Notes under the pieces: model-generated | The model's database searches: none | Told to the model about the DNA's origin: nothing | What the model saw: only the letters and a program-made list of their open reading frames with translations | Translations under genes and position numbers: made by a program | NCBI GenBank assembly: GCA_018882965.1 | Contig: VEQY01000025.1 | Location: 1-41,383 of the forward strand | From: Mycobacterium sp. | GTDB lineage: Bacteria; Actinomycetota; Actinomycetes; Mycobacteriales; Mycobacteriaceae | Reading direction: 5' to 3' | DNA: 41,383 nucleotides | Shown: one piece after another, positions 17,754 through 32,810 of the stretch | How positions within the stretch are numbered: the first letter of the stretch is position 1 | Layout of the letters: the number at the start of each line of letters is the position of its first letter

Positions 17754-18161
17754 TCAGCCGAACACCGTTGGAACGAGCGGGAAACCGGGCAGGTTGCGCA
17801 GGACCGTCCAGGCGACCGCGATGACCGTGATGACGATCAGGAGGGCCGGCGTGATCACCTTGCGCCCGCTGCCGATCCGCGACAGTGCCCAGATCAGCAG
17901 CAGTGGCAGCCCGATCAGCGCGACGATGTTGTCGGTCGCGGCTGCGGCGACATGGCCGTGCAGGAGGTCGTGGGTCATCCTCAGACCGCCGCAGGCCGGG
18001 CAGTACCAACCGGTGAGCATGCGAAAGGGACAGGGCGGATAGAGGGAGTCGGGCCGGTGCGGGTCGACCAGTCCGACGTAGGCCAGCGCGCCGGCTCCCA
18101 ATGCGCCGACCCCGAGGCCGCCGTAGAGGCGAACCCGGGCACGGTCAAGCCGGTCAACCAT
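17754..18161 (-). CDS. DUF2752 membrane protein (Rv1616-like)
   Basis: A 135-residue membrane protein with three to four spans. The diagnostic DUF2752 motif is present: PCPFRMLTGWYCPACGGLRM followed by THDLLHGH, with Cys residues that might bind metal or a cofactor. ATG 18161 lies inside the end of the TM2 gene (the sequence ATGGTTGA holds the start of this gene and the stop of that one), so translation is coupled. Function is unknown. The same pair of genes beside lgt and pykA exists in M. tuberculosis as I recall. Confidence 0.85.
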   Translation of the reverse strand: MVDRLDRARVRLYGGLGVGALGAGALAYVGLVDPHRPDSLYPPCPFRMLTGWYCPACGGLRMTHDLLHGHVAAAATDNIVALIGLPLLLIWALSRIGSGRKVITPALLIVITVIAVAWTVLRNLPGFPLVPTVFG

Positions 18162-18621
18162 CGCGCAGCGGGCGGCCCTGGGAATCTCGGACGCTTCCGG
18201 TGAAGATGAGCACCGCGTCGATGATCCCCCAGATCGCGGGTACGACGATGCCGAACCCACATGTCACGAAGCTGACCAGCAACCCGACGAGCAGTTGGGT
18301 GACTCCCAGCCGGGTGTTGCCGAGATAGATGCGGCCGATGCCGAGGATTCCCACCAATCCGATCAGCTGCAGCAGCCCGGCGGCGATCTTGGACTTATCC
18401 GACAGCGCTTCGCCGGTCAGGGGGTGGCGGCCGTAGGGCGCTGACGGGTCGGCGTAGTAGGCCGGCGGCTGGTAGCCCTGGGTCTCCCAGGGCGGGGGGT
18501 ACGGGGGGTAAGAACCCGGCGGGTAAGAACCCGGGGGGCCCGGGGGGTAGGACACCGGAGGCGGGAACTGCCCGTACGGAGGAGGGCTGCCCTCGGTTCC
18601 CCGGTACGGCGGTTCCGTCAT
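18154..18621 (-). CDS. Pro-rich TM2-domain protein (Rv1615-like)
   Basis: A 155-residue protein with a Pro/Tyr/Gly-rich N-terminal half (GSYPPGSYPPYPPPW, with PPGPPGSYPPG repeats) and a C-terminal TM2 domain: two spans around GIGRIYLGNTRLGVTQLL, ending PAIWGIIDAVLIFTG. ATG 18621 is chosen; an upstream in-frame start at 18660 would overlap lgt. It begins 31 bases after the lgt stop and overlaps the DUF2752 gene by eight bases. TM2 domains are of unknown function. The Pro-rich part is probably cytoplasmic and disordered. Confidence 0.85.
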   Translation of the reverse strand: MTEPPYRGTEGSPPPYGQFPPPVSYPPGPPGSYPPGSYPPYPPPWETQGYQPPAYYADPSAPYGRHPLTGEALSDKSKIAAGLLQLIGLVGILGIGRIYLGNTRLGVTQLLVGLLVSFVTCGFGIVVPAIWGIIDAVLIFTGSVRDSQGRPLRDG

Positions 18622-18652
18622 GGCTTCAGCATGCCAGAAGCAGGGGTGCTGC

Positions 18653-20229
<1,577 letters not shown>

Positions 20230-20233
<4 letters not shown>

Positions 20234-21035
20234 GCCGAACCGGCCTTCTCCCGGACACCCACCGCCAAGGCCTCGGTCAGATCCCGAACCGCACCCAGTC
20301 CGGTCTCCAGCGCCGAGACCAGCGCGGAGCCGACGATCACGCCATCGGCGTAGTGCGCGATCTCTGCCGCCTGCTCACGCGACCGCACACCCAAGCCCAC
20401 CCCGATCGGTATGTCGGAGAGTTCCCTGACCCGACGCACGAGATCCGGCGCAGCTTGTGAGACTTCGTCACGCTGGCCCGTCACGCCCATGGTGGAGGCC
20501 GCGTAGACGAACCCCCGCGAGGCGGCCACCGTGCGGGCCAGTCGCTCCGGGGTTGAGGAAGGGGCGACCAGAAAGATCCGATCCAGGTCATGCTGCTCGG
20601 CAGCTGCCAGCCATGCGGACGCCTCGTCGGGAATCAAGTCGGGGGTGATCATGCCGAGCCCACCGGCCGCCGCGAGATCCCTCGCGAAGGCGTCAACGCC
20701 GTAATGCAGAACCGGGTTCCAGTAGGTCATCACGACGGCACTGCCACCGGCGGCGCTGATCTTCTCGACGGCGTTCAACGTGTCGCGAACCCGGACGCCG
20801 GCCTGCAACGCGGCCTCGGTCGCGCTGGCGATCACCGGGCCGTCCATGCCCGGATCGGAATACGGCACGCCCACCTCGATGATGTCGCAGTCGGCACTCA
20901 TCGCGACCATCGCCGCTATCGAGGTGGCGACGTCGGGATAGCCGGTGGGCAGGTAACCGATCAGGGCCGCCCTGCCTTCTGCGCGGCATGTTTCGAAGAG
21001 CGGACCCAGCCGGCCTGGCGGGCTGTGGGCGACGG

Positions 21036-21039
<4 letters not shown>
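20230..21039 (-). CDS. trpA: tryptophan synthase alpha subunit
   Basis: A 269-residue TIM-barrel that cleaves indole-3-glycerol phosphate to indole and glyceraldehyde 3-phosphate. The catalytic pair is Glu55 ([12 protein letters not shown]) and Asp66 (MDGP), with the same 11-residue spacing as in Salmonella. Later motifs [13 protein letters not shown] and [13 protein letters not shown] form the phosphate site. ATG 21039 overlaps the trpB stop (ATGA), and lgt starts within its own stop (GTGA), so the lgt product is translationally tied to the trp operon. Indole is passed directly to TrpB. Confidence 0.97.
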
Positions 21040-22316
<1,277 letters not shown>

Positions 22317-22333
22317 GTCTTGGCCCGGAAAGC

Positions 22334-23152
22334 TCAGCGGGCCGGCTTCGGACACGACGGATGCGCGCCCGCGGTGACCAGGTCGGCCACTGCGCCTCGT
22401 GGGTCATCGCTGGTGACCAGACCCTCGCCGACCAGTACGGCATCGGCTCCGGCGCCGGCGTAGGCGAGCAGGTCGGCGGGGCCGCGCACCCCCGACTCGG
22501 CGACCCGGATGACGTCGGAGGGCAGACCCGGCGCGATGCGTCCGAAGCAGTCCCGGTCGATGGCCAGGGTCTTGAGGTCGCGCGCATTCACACCGATCAC
22601 CTTCGCCCCGGCCTGCAGCGCGCGGTCGGCCTCTTCCTCGGTGTGCACCTCGACCAGAGCGGTCATGCCCAGCGACTCGGTGCGTTCGAGCATCGACACC
22701 AGTGCGGGCTGATCGAGCGCGGCGACGATCAGCAGCAGCATGTCCGCTCCGTGCGCGCGGGCCTCGTGGATCTGGTAGGGCCGGACGATGAAGTCCTTGC
22801 GCAGTATCGGGACGGCGACGGCGCCGCGCACCGCGTCGAGATCATCCAGAGACCCCTGGAACCGCCGCTCCTCGGTGAGCACACTGATCACGCGGGCGCC
22901 ACCATCCTGGTAGGCCTTGGCAAGGGTCGCGGGATCGGAGATCGGGGAGAGTTGTCCCCGCGAGGGACTGGCGCGCTTGACTTCGGCGATCACCCCGATC
23001 CCGGGAGCCCGCAATACAGCCATCACGTCGCGCGCCGGAGCGGCCGCCTCCGCGGCGGCCTTGACCTCGGCCATGCTCACCCTGGCTTCGCGAGCGGCGA
23101 CGTCGGCGCGAACTCCTTCGAGAATGGAGTCGAGCACGGTAGCCGAACTCAT
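22334..23152 (-). CDS. trpC: indole-3-glycerol phosphate synthase
   Basis: A 272-residue TIM-barrel closing the indole ring of CdRP. Motifs [13 protein letters not shown] (catalytic Lys), [19 protein letters not shown] (second Lys), [25 protein letters not shown] and VAESGVRG appear in order. It is not fused to TrpF, unlike E. coli. An 89-base gap separates it from the upstream membrane-protein gene, the only sizeable gap between trpE and lgt. That gap holds a TACCCT box (23206-23201 on this strand) that could be a weak internal -10, but no good -35 was seen. Confidence 0.97.
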   Translation of the reverse strand: MSSATVLDSILEGVRADVAAREARVSMAEVKAAAEAAAPARDVMAVLRAPGIGVIAEVKRASPSRGQLSPISDPATLAKAYQDGGARVISVLTEERRFQGSLDDLDAVRGAVAVPILRKDFIVRPYQIHEARAHGADMLLLIVAALDQPALVSMLERTESLGMTALVEVHTEEEADRALQAGAKVIGVNARDLKTLAIDRDCFGRIAPGLPSDVIRVAESGVRGPADLLAYAGAGADAVLVGEGLVTSDDPRGAVADLVTAGAHPSCPKPAR

Positions 23153-23241
23153 GACAGCCGGATCCCCTCTGCGGTGTCTGATATCGCTGATGTGGGTGAA
23201 AGGGTAACCGCCCTGCGGGTGGAGCCCGTCACCGACCCTGC

Positions 23242-23802
23242 CTAGGCGGTCGGGTCACGGCCCTCGTCGAGTGCGTCCCACAGACCGCGCTCGGACACTG
23301 CCTCGACCTCGTCATCCGGACGGGCGCCAGGAACGGCGTAGCGGGCCGGAACAGCGGCGCCGGACCGTGCCGCCCGCATCAGCAGCACCGCCGCCGCCAG
23401 CACGCAGACCGCCGAGAGCAGGGTGACCACCGAGCCGCCGATCTGGCGATCGGCCCCAACCAGCGTGGCCACCGGCACCCCGGCCAGCTCAGCACCGCGC
23501 GGTCCGACATCGGGCATGACGATCAGGCTGACTCCGAGATAGCCCATCACCAGGCAGGCCAGTGCCGTCAGCACCGCCACCACCCGCAGCGGCCACCCGC
23601 GCACCGCCAGGGCGGCGACCGCAGTCGCCAGCAGTAGAACGGCCAGCGGGAGAAGGGCGTTGGACCACTCCGCCCCGCTGAGCGTCGAGGTTCGCGGCTG
23701 GCCCAATCCGTCGGAGGAGCGCACCGACACCCACGCCAGCCGCGAGGCCACCCACAGGCCGCCTGCGGCCAGCACCAAGAACAGCTGGGCAAGCCGGATC
23801 AC
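23242..23802 (-). CDS. Trp biosynthesis-associated membrane protein (TIGR02234-type, Rv1610-like)
   Basis: A 186-residue membrane protein with four hydrophobic spans (about 3-21, 48-65, 71-95 and 118-140). An extracytoplasmic-looking segment follows span one ([20 protein letters not shown]) and the C-terminal 40 residues are acidic and polar. GTG 23802 sits inside the trpE stop codon (GTGA), so its translation is coupled to TrpE. This family is known only by its association with actinobacterial trp operons; its biochemical role is undefined as far as I know. Possible roles include export or sensing of tryptophan or an intermediate, which is inference from context only. Confidence 0.85.
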   Translation of the reverse strand: MIRLAQLFLVLAAGGLWVASRLAWVSVRSSDGLGQPRTSTLSGAEWSNALLPLAVLLLATAVAALAVRGWPLRVVAVLTALACLVMGYLGVSLIVMPDVGPRGAELAGVPVATLVGADRQIGGSVVTLLSAVCVLAAAVLLMRAARSGAAVPARYAVPGARPDDEVEAVSERGLWDALDEGRDPTA

Positions 23803-25340
23803 GGCGCGTCCAGTGTTTCGGCCGCCGCGATGGCGTTGAGTACCGCCTTGGCCTTGTTGAGCGCCTCGGCGTACTCGTAAGGCCCGTTGGAGTCGGCGAC
23901 CACCCCGCCGCCGGCTTGGACGTAGGCGGTCCCTGCGCGCATCAGCGCGGTGCGAATGGCAATCGCGAAGTCGGCGTTGCCGGCGAAATCCAGATAGCCC
24001 ACCACGCCGCCGTAGAGACCGCGGCGGGTTTTCTCCACTTCCTCGATGAGTTCCATGGCCCTGACCTTGGGCGCACCGGACAGAGTGCCGGCCGGGAAGC
24101 ACGCCGTGACCGCGTCGAGGGCGCTGCGCCCCTCTGCCAGGTGGCCGGTCACCGTGGACACCAGGTGCATGACATGGCTGTAGCGCTCGATGTGGCTGTA
24201 GTCCTCGACCCGCACCGTCCCGGGCGCGCACACCCGGCCGAGGTCGTTGCGTCCCAAATCGACCAGCATGAGGTGTTCGGATCGCTCCTTCTCGTCACTC
24301 AAGAGCTCTTTGGCCAGAAGCTGATCCTCCTCTTCGGTGTGGCCGCGCCACCGGGTACCGGCGATGGGATGGGTGGTCGCCCAGCCGTCGTGAACGGTCA
24401 CCAATGCCTCGGGGCTGGAACCGACGATCGAAAACGCCGTCGCCCCAGCTTCATTCGGAATCTGCAGTAGGTACATGTACGGGCTGGGATTGGATACCCG
24501 CAGCATGCGGTAGACGTCGATCGGGTCGGCGTCGGTCGTCATTTCGAATCGCTGGGACGGCACGACCTGAAAAGCCTCACCGGCTTCGATCTCCTTGACC
24601 AGACGCTCGACCACGGCGCTGTACTCTTCGAGTGTCCGCTGCGAGCGATAGCGCGGTTCAGGCCTCTCGAACGTCGCGACAGTTGAGCCCAGGGGTTGGG
24701 CGAGCGCCGTGGTCATCACATCGAGCCGTCCCACCGCGTCGTCGTAGGCCTTGTCGACATGTTCATCAGACCCTGACCAGTGCACGGCATTGGCGATCAA
24801 GGTGATGGTGCCCTCGTGATGGTCGACCGCCGCAAGGTCGGTCGCCAGCAGCAGCAGAAGGTCGGGCAGGCCCAGATCGTCCTCAGCCAGTTCGGGAAGC
24901 CGCTCGAGCCGGCGCACGAAGTCGTAGGAGAAGAAGCCGACCATTCCGCCCGCAAGGGGCGGCATTTCTCCCGGGAGGGGACCGGCCGAGAGTAACTGCA
25001 GGGTCGTGCGCAGAACCTCGAGCGGGTCACCCTCGGTAGGAGCGCCACTGGGGACCGGCCCCAGCCAGGCCGCACGCCCGTCGCGCACGGTCAGTGCCGT
25101 CGGCGCGCCCGCTCCGATGAACGACCAGCGCGACCAGGATCTGCCGTTCTCCGCCGACTCGAGCAGAAAGGTGCCCGGACGGTTGGCGGCGAGCTTGCGG
25201 TAGGCCGACAATGGGGTCTCGCTGTCGGCGAGGACCTTGCGTGTCACCGGGACCACGCGGTGCTCGCACGCCAGCGCGCGAAACTCATCGCGCGTTGTGG
25301 TGGTGATCGCGGCGAGATTGAACGACGGCACGGTCATCAT
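23799..25340 (-). CDS. trpE: anthranilate synthase component I
   Basis: A 513-residue chorismate-using enzyme that makes anthranilate with a TrpG glutaminase encoded elsewhere. The N-terminal domain keeps the tryptophan feedback motif LLES (59-62) and WSRWSFIG. The catalytic domain shows [66 protein letters not shown] and [10 protein letters not shown]. The reading frame stays open far upstream, but family similarity starts near here. Three close starts exist: ATG 25340, ATG 25337 and GTG 25331; GGGAGG ends directly at the first, so the GTG, nine bases on, has the best spacing. No Trp-rich leader peptide is seen upstream. Confidence 0.95.
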   Translation of the reverse strand: MMTVPSFNLAAITTTTRDEFRALACEHRVVPVTRKVLADSETPLSAYRKLAANRPGTFLLESAENGRSWSRWSFIGAGAPTALTVRDGRAAWLGPVPSGAPTEGDPLEVLRTTLQLLSAGPLPGEMPPLAGGMVGFFSYDFVRRLERLPELAEDDLGLPDLLLLLATDLAAVDHHEGTITLIANAVHWSGSDEHVDKAYDDAVGRLDVMTTALAQPLGSTVATFERPEPRYRSQRTLEEYSAVVERLVKEIEAGEAFQVVPSQRFEMTTDADPIDVYRMLRVSNPSPYMYLLQIPNEAGATAFSIVGSSPEALVTVHDGWATTHPIAGTRWRGHTEEEDQLLAKELLSDEKERSEHLMLVDLGRNDLGRVCAPGTVRVEDYSHIERYSHVMHLVSTVTGHLAEGRSALDAVTACFPAGTLSGAPKVRAMELIEEVEKTRRGLYGGVVGYLDFAGNADFAIAIRTALMRAGTAYVQAGGGVVADSNGPYEYAEALNKAKAVLNAIAAAETLDAP

Positions 25341-25346
25341 CCTCCC
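25341..25346 (-). promoter_or_regulatory. ribosome binding site of trpE
   Basis: GGGAGG on the minus strand abuts ATG 25340. The distance is zero to the first ATG, three to the second and nine to GTG 25331, so it favours the GTG as the real start or a mixed use of starts. Confidence 0.55.
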
Positions 25347-25369
25347 AGACTCACCGGCGACTCTTGCGC

Positions 25370-25375
25370 TAGCGT
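25370..25375 (+). promoter_or_regulatory. possible -10 element giving leaderless bcp mRNA
   Basis: TAGCGT fits TANNNT and ends eight bases before ATG 25383, so transcription would start at or next to the start codon. The only ribosome-site-like sequence, GGAG at 25377-25380, is just two bases from the ATG, too near to work normally. Confidence 0.4.
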
Positions 25376-25382
25376 TGGAGAC

Positions 25383-25838
25383 ATGAAACGTGGTGATCGC
25401 GTGCCCGACTTCGAGTTGCCCGACCAGACCGGGAAGGCACGCTCCCTGACCGGCCTGCTCGCCGACGGTCCGGTGGTGCTCTTCTTCTACCCTGCGGCGA
25501 TGACCCCGGGCTGCACGAAGGAGGCCTGCCACTTCCGAGATCTTGCTACGGACTTCGCCGCCGTGGGCGCTACGCCGGTCGGGATCAGCTGCGACGGGGT
25601 GGACAAGCAGGCGCGGTTTTCCGACAGCCAGCGATTCGGCTATCCGCTGCTCTCCGACTCGTCCGGCTCGGTCGCCGAAACGTTCGGCGTCAAACGCGGG
25701 CTGCTGGGCAAGTTCCTCCCGGTCAAACGCACCACCTTCGTCATCGACACCGACCGGACCGTGCTCGACGTGATCGCCAGCGAGATCAACATGGACACCC
25801 ACGCCGATCGGGCGCTGGAGGTGCTGCGGGCGCGCTAA
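25383..25838 (+). CDS. bcp: peroxiredoxin, BCP/PrxQ type
   Basis: A 151-residue thiol peroxidase that reduces hydroperoxides in the cytoplasm. The thioredoxin fold has [16 protein letters not shown], with peroxidatic Cys44 and the five-residue-spaced Cys49 that acts as resolving Cys in many BCPs. The conserved Arg lies in [16 protein letters not shown] 25383 is the first in-frame start. It diverges from trpE across 42 bases and converges with hisI, whose stop codon overlaps its own (TAA 25836-25838 against TAG on the other strand). It corresponds to the bcpB position recalled for M. tuberculosis. Confidence 0.93.
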   Translation: MKRGDRVPDFELPDQTGKARSLTGLLADGPVVLFFYPAAMTPGCTKEACHFRDLATDFAAVGATPVGISCDGVDKQARFSDSQRFGYPLLSDSSGSVAETFGVKRGLLGKFLPVKRTTFVIDTDRTVLDVIASEINMDTHADRALEVLRAR

Positions 25839-26191
25839 CGCCCGTCTTCCGGCCCCAGCAGCGGATCGCCGTCGAAACACGTGGCGGTCCCGGTGTGGCA
25901 GGCCGGTCCGGTCTGGTCGACCTCGAGCAGCACGGAGTCGCCGTCGCAGTCCAACCTGATCGACCGGACCCACTGGGTGTTCCCCGAGGTCTCGCCCTTC
26001 ACCCAGTATTGGGCGCGGGAGCGCGAGAAGTAGGTGGCACGGCGGGTGGCCACGGTGCGGGCCAGAGCCTCGTCATCCATCCATGCCACCATCAGCACCT
26101 GCCCGGTGCGGTGATCCTGCGCGACGGCCACGAACAGCCCGTTGGCGTCGCGCTTGAGGCGCCGGGCGATGTCGGGGTCGAGTTCGGTCAT
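25835..26191 (-). CDS. hisI: phosphoribosyl-AMP cyclohydrolase
   Basis: A 118-residue enzyme opening the adenine ring of PR-AMP in histidine synthesis. Motifs are [32 protein letters not shown] and the metal-binding [12 protein letters not shown] with the paired Cys in [12 protein letters not shown]. It is not fused to HisE, in contrast to E. coli. ATG 26191 overlaps the hisF stop (ATGA). It is the last gene of the his operon, and its 3' end overlaps the 3' end of bcp by four bases. Confidence 0.96.
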   Translation of the reverse strand: MTELDPDIARRLKRDANGLFVAVAQDHRTGQVLMVAWMDDEALARTVATRRATYFSRSRAQYWVKGETSGNTQWVRSIRLDCDGDSVLLEVDQTGPACHTGTATCFDGDPLLGPEDGR

Positions 26192-26976
26192 CGCACCGCG
26201 ATCCCCTCTGCCGCCAGCGCGGCCTTCACCGCGCCGATGCTCAGTTCGCCGAAGTGGAACACACTGGCCGCCAGCACCGCATCAGCGCCGGCGTGCACGG
26301 CCGGGGCGAAGTGCTCCAGCGCACCGGCGCCACCGCTGGCGATCACCGGCACACTGACCGCCGCCCGCACCGCCCGGAGCATCGGTAGGTCGAATCCAGC
26401 TTTGGTGCCGTCAGCGTCCATCGAGTTCAGCAGGATCTCCCCCACCCCCAGGTCGGCACCGCGCTCGGCCCAGATGATCGCATCGATCCCTGCACTGCGG
26501 CGTCCGCCGTGCGTGGTGACCTCCCAGCCCGACTCGGTCGGCGTCCCGCCTTCGGGCACCGCGCGGGCGTCGACGGAGAGCACGATGCACTGGGAGCCGA
26601 ACTGACGGGCCAAGTCGGCGAGGAGCCCGGGGCGGGCGATGGCCGCGGTGTTGACCGACACCTTGTCCGCCCCGGCCCGCAGCAGGGCATCGACGTCGGC
26701 CACCGAGCGCACACCGCCGCCCACGGTCAGCGGGATGAACACCTGATCGGCGGTTCGACGCACGACGTCGAGCATGGTGGCACGGCCGGAGGACGACGCG
26801 GTGACATCGAGGAAGCACAACTCGTCGGCGCCGGCGGCGTCATAGGCGGCGGCCAGTTCGACCGGGTCGCCCGCGTCGCGCAGATTGGTGAAGTTGACGC
26901 CCTTGACCACCCGCCCCGCATCGACGTCCAGGCACGGGATAACCCGCACGGCGAGTGCGGTTTCCGCGCCGGTCAC
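26188..26976 (-). CDS. hisF: imidazole glycerol phosphate synthase cyclase subunit
   Basis: A 262-residue TIM barrel that, with HisH, makes imidazole glycerol phosphate and AICAR from PRFAR and ammonia. The catalytic aspartates are Asp17 ([13 protein letters not shown]) and Asp187 ([13 protein letters not shown]). GTG 26976 overlaps the impA stop (GTGA); the frame is open much further upstream, but that stretch is impA read out of frame. Lys24 and Glu/Arg residues of the ammonia gate lie in the expected N-terminal barrel strands. Confidence 0.97.
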   Translation of the reverse strand: MTGAETALAVRVIPCLDVDAGRVVKGVNFTNLRDAGDPVELAAAYDAAGADELCFLDVTASSSGRATMLDVVRRTADQVFIPLTVGGGVRSVADVDALLRAGADKVSVNTAAIARPGLLADLARQFGSQCIVLSVDARAVPEGGTPTESGWEVTTHGGRRSAGIDAIIWAERGADLGVGEILLNSMDADGTKAGFDLPMLRAVRAAVSVPVIASGGAGALEHFAPAVHAGADAVLAASVFHFGELSIGAVKAALAAEGIAVR

Positions 26977-27779
26977 CGGAAGTCCTCCGGGCTGCCCAGC
27001 CCGGCCAGAACGTCGAGCACCTGCGAGTGCACGCCCGGCGCGGCTGCGAGCGCTGATCCCGAGGATGCCGTCCAGGGATCGCCGGCGAGGTCGGTGACGA
27101 TTCCCCCCGCCGTTCTGATAAGGGCAGCCCCGGCCGCGTGATCCCAGACATGGTGGCCGAAACTGATTGCCGCGCCGAGTATTCCGGACGCCACGTAGGC
27201 GAGGTCGATCCCGGTCGCGCCATGCATGCGCATCTTGGAACACACCCGACTGAGTGCCTCGAATACCGCGAGGCGATAGCGGCCCGGATACCGGCCGCCC
27301 CAGCCCGCATTGAACGTGCCGATCCCGATGACTGATTGGGCCAACTCGGCGCACTGCAGCGCCGGTTGGGCGATGCCGTTGCAGAAGAGCGCACCACCGA
27401 CGACTGCGGTGAAGCGCTGACCGACGAAAGGCAGCCAGGTCAACCCCGCAACCGGTTCGCCGTCGCGCAGTAGGCCCAGCAGGATCGCGGCCATCGGCGA
27501 TCCAGCCGCGTAGTTGAAGGTGCCGTCGATGGGGTCGAGGACCCACACCAGCGGCGCGCTGAGGTCGGCACCGCCGAATTCCTCGCCGTGAACCCCGATG
27601 CCGGTGACGGATTCCAAGTCGCGCGCGATCTGCTTCTCCAGCGCCAGATCGATCTCGGTGGCGAAGTCGTTGCCCCGCTTGGCCACCGCCGAGTCGGCGC
27701 GATGGCCGGCGACGAAGGTCTCCGACGCCCGGTCGAGGACGATCGTGGCCGCGGCGACCAGTTCGTGGAGATCGCGCAC
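26973..27779 (-). CDS. impA: inositol monophosphatase-family phosphatase (ImpA, Rv1604-like)
   Basis: A 268-residue Mg-dependent phosphatase. Metal-site motifs are [22 protein letters not shown] and [19 protein letters not shown] 27779 starts one base after the hisA stop. Position inside the his operon suggests histidinol-phosphate phosphatase activity, since no HisB-N or HisK-type phosphatase is encoded in this operon; the family also includes inositol-1-phosphatases, so both are possible. It is of normal length for the family. Confidence 0.92.
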   Translation of the reverse strand: MRDLHELVAAATIVLDRASETFVAGHRADSAVAKRGNDFATEIDLALEKQIARDLESVTGIGVHGEEFGGADLSAPLVWVLDPIDGTFNYAAGSPMAAILLGLLRDGEPVAGLTWLPFVGQRFTAVVGGALFCNGIAQPALQCAELAQSVIGIGTFNAGWGGRYPGRYRLAVFEALSRVCSKMRMHGATGIDLAYVASGILGAAISFGHHVWDHAAGAALIRTAGGIVTDLAGDPWTASSGSALAAAPGVHSQVLDVLAGLGSPEDFR

Positions 27780-27780
27780 G

Positions 27781-28536
27781 TTATCGGCTCACCGCCGCCA
27801 GCGCATCGGGCAGCGTGAAGCGCCCCGCATACAGGGCCTTGCCGACGATCGCCCCCTCCACCCCGCTGCCGATGAGCGTCGCAATGGCCCGCAGGTCGTC
27901 CAGGCTGGAGACGCCACCCGAGGCGATCACCGGCGCGTCGGTGCATTCCGCGACGCCCTCGAGCAGGTCGAGATTGGGCCCGGTGAGGGTGCCGTCCTTG
28001 GTCACATCAGTGACGACGAAACGCGAGCAGCCCTCACTGTCGAGCCGCTCGAGGACCTGCCAGAGATCGCCGCCATCGGTCTCCCAGCCGCGCCCTCGAA
28101 GCCGGTGTTCCCCGTCGACGATCTGGACGTCGAGTCCGACCGCCACCCGCTCGCCATGCTCGGCGATCGCACGGGCACACCACTGCGGGTTCTCCAGTGC
28201 GGCCGTGCCGATGTTGACCCTGGCGCAGCCGGTGGCCAGCGCGGCCTTCAACGAGTCATCGTCACGGATACCGCCGGAGAGTTCGACCTTCACCGCGACG
28301 GCGTCGACGATCGTGGCCAGCAGCTCGTGATTGCTGCCCCTCCCGAAGGCCGCGTCCAAGTCCACGAGGTGAATCCACTCCGCGCCGTCGTGCTGCCAGG
28401 CGAGGGCAGCCTCCAGGGCCGGGCCATAACCGGTCTCACTGCCGGCCCTGCCCTGGACCAGCCGAACGGCCCGGCCATCGACGACGTCCACCGCGGGCAG
28501 CAGAATCAACGACGGCGTCGGCGATTCGGCGCTCAC
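27781..28536 (-). CDS. priA: phosphoribosyl isomerase, HisA/PriA type
   Basis: A 251-residue TIM barrel isomerising ProFAR to PRFAR. The general acid/base aspartates are Asp17 ([15 protein letters not shown]) and Asp181 ([14 protein letters not shown]), matching Asp11 and Asp175 of M. tuberculosis PriA with a constant shift of six. PriA proteins also isomerise phosphoribosyl anthranilate, the TrpF step, and no trpF lies in the trp operon here, so dual function is likely. Arg25 (GRAVRLVQG) and the [10 protein letters not shown] loop resemble PriA. GTG 28536 overlaps the hisH stop. Confidence 0.95.
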   Translation of the reverse strand: MSAESPTPSLILLPAVDVVDGRAVRLVQGRAGSETGYGPALEAALAWQHDGAEWIHLVDLDAAFGRGSNHELLATIVDAVAVKVELSGGIRDDDSLKAALATGCARVNIGTAALENPQWCARAIAEHGERVAVGLDVQIVDGEHRLRGRGWETDGGDLWQVLERLDSEGCSRFVVTDVTKDGTLTGPNLDLLEGVAECTDAPVIASGGVSSLDDLRAIATLIGSGVEGAIVGKALYAGRFTLPDALAAVSR

Positions 28537-29161
28537 AGGCCCTCGACCCAGTTCGCGAGCAGCTCGGCACCGGCATCCCCGCTCTTCTCCGGATGAAACT
28601 GGGTCGCCGACAGGGCACCGTCTTCGACCGCCGCGAGGAATCGGACGTGGTGTGCGGCCCACGACAGGAGTGCGCCGGGGTCACCCTGCCAGTGCTGCGC
28701 TGCGTAGGAGTGCACGAAGTAGAACCGCGCACCGGGATCGATCCCCTTGAACAGCCGGCTGCCGGGAGCGGCCTCGACGACGTTCCAGCCCATGTGCGGT
28801 ACCACTGGAGCGTCGAGCCGGGTGACAGCGCCGGGCCAGCGCCCACAGCCCTGTGTCGACACCCCGAACTCGACTCCCTGGGCGAAGAGGATCTGCATCC
28901 CCACGCACACCCCGAGCACAGGGGCGCCGGCGGTGAGCCGTTCGGCGATCAGCTGCTCTCCCCCGACGCCGCGCAACCCTGCCATACATGCCGCGAACGC
29001 ACCGACACCCGGCACCACGAGACCCTCGGCCCGCAGCGCGGCCGAGCGATCCGCGGTGACCTCGACCTGGGCGCCGACGCGTTCGATCGCACGTTGGGCT
29101 GATCGCAGATTGCCCGACCCGTAGTCCAGGATCACGACCGACTTGCGCCTGGAAGTACCTG

Positions 29162-29165
<4 letters not shown>
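28533..29165 (-). CDS. hisH: imidazole glycerol phosphate synthase glutaminase subunit
   Basis: A 210-residue class I glutamine amidotransferase that supplies ammonia to HisF. The catalytic triad is Cys87 ([10 protein letters not shown]), His191 and Glu193 (TQFHPEKSG). The oxyanion region [10 protein letters not shown] is present. GTG 29165 overlaps the hisB stop (GTGA), and priA starts in its own stop codon. hisF is two genes downstream rather than adjacent. Confidence 0.96.
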
Positions 29166-32276
<3,111 letters not shown>

Positions 32277-32380
32277 CGGCTCAATTGTCGCTGATCGGCA
32301 TATCCGAAGGAAAATCGTTTACGCATCAACTGGATTCCGCCCAGCGCGGGAGCTGGCCAGGCCAGGGCAAGATTGGGTCC

Positions 32381-32797
32381 GTGCGCTCCCAGGATCACCC
32401 CAACAACGCCCCGGGCGTCCCAATGCGTTTCCCGGTCTGGCTGGAGAACTTCCAGCTCAAGTACATCAACCCGGTGGCCGTGCCGATCGCCCGCTTCGTG
32501 CCCGGCATCACCGTCATCCGCCATCGCGGCCGCACGTCGGGCCGCGACTACCAGACGGCGGTGTCGGCCTACCGCAAGGGCAGCACCGTGGCGATCATGC
32601 TGGCTCATGGCAAAACCAACTGGGTCAAGAACGTGTTAGCCGCCGGCGAGGGGGACGTGCTGATGCGCGGTCGCTTCGTGCATCTGGTCAATCCCAGGAT
32701 CGTGCCGGCGGGCACCGAGGACCCTTCGCTGCCGTGGATGGCGCGCATGGCGGCCCGGCGGGGCATCGGGGTGTTCGTGGCCGACGTCGCCGCCTGA
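32381..32797 (+). CDS. deazaflavin (F420)-dependent nitroreductase-like protein (Rv1598c-like)
   Basis: A 138-residue member of the DUF385 split-barrel group. Core segments are FVPGITVIRHRGRTSGRDYQ, typical of the F420-binding fold (RT-GR), and AIMLAHGKTNWVKNVLAAGEG. The characteristic C-terminal VLEGPERDRLW-like stretch of Ddn proteins is not visible. GTG 32381 is preferred by length; ATG 32423 is an alternative. It diverges from hisD over about 100 bases and converges on nadC with 13 bases between. Substrate is unknown; cofactor F420 use is inferred from the family. Confidence 0.78.
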   Translation: MRSQDHPNNAPGVPMRFPVWLENFQLKYINPVAVPIARFVPGITVIRHRGRTSGRDYQTAVSAYRKGSTVAIMLAHGKTNWVKNVLAAGEGDVLMRGRFVHLVNPRIVPAGTEDPSLPWMARMAARRGIGVFVADVAA

Positions 32798-32810
32798 GCG
32801 ACGCGCTCGG

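Noticed and set aside
26188..27546. An apparent long N-terminal extension of HisF
   Set aside because: It is impA read out of frame; HisF similarity begins at GTG 26976, which overlaps the impA stop.
32277..32380. Search for a histidine leader peptide or T-box before hisD
   Set aside because: No run of His codons, no conserved T-box element and too little space before the divergent gene.
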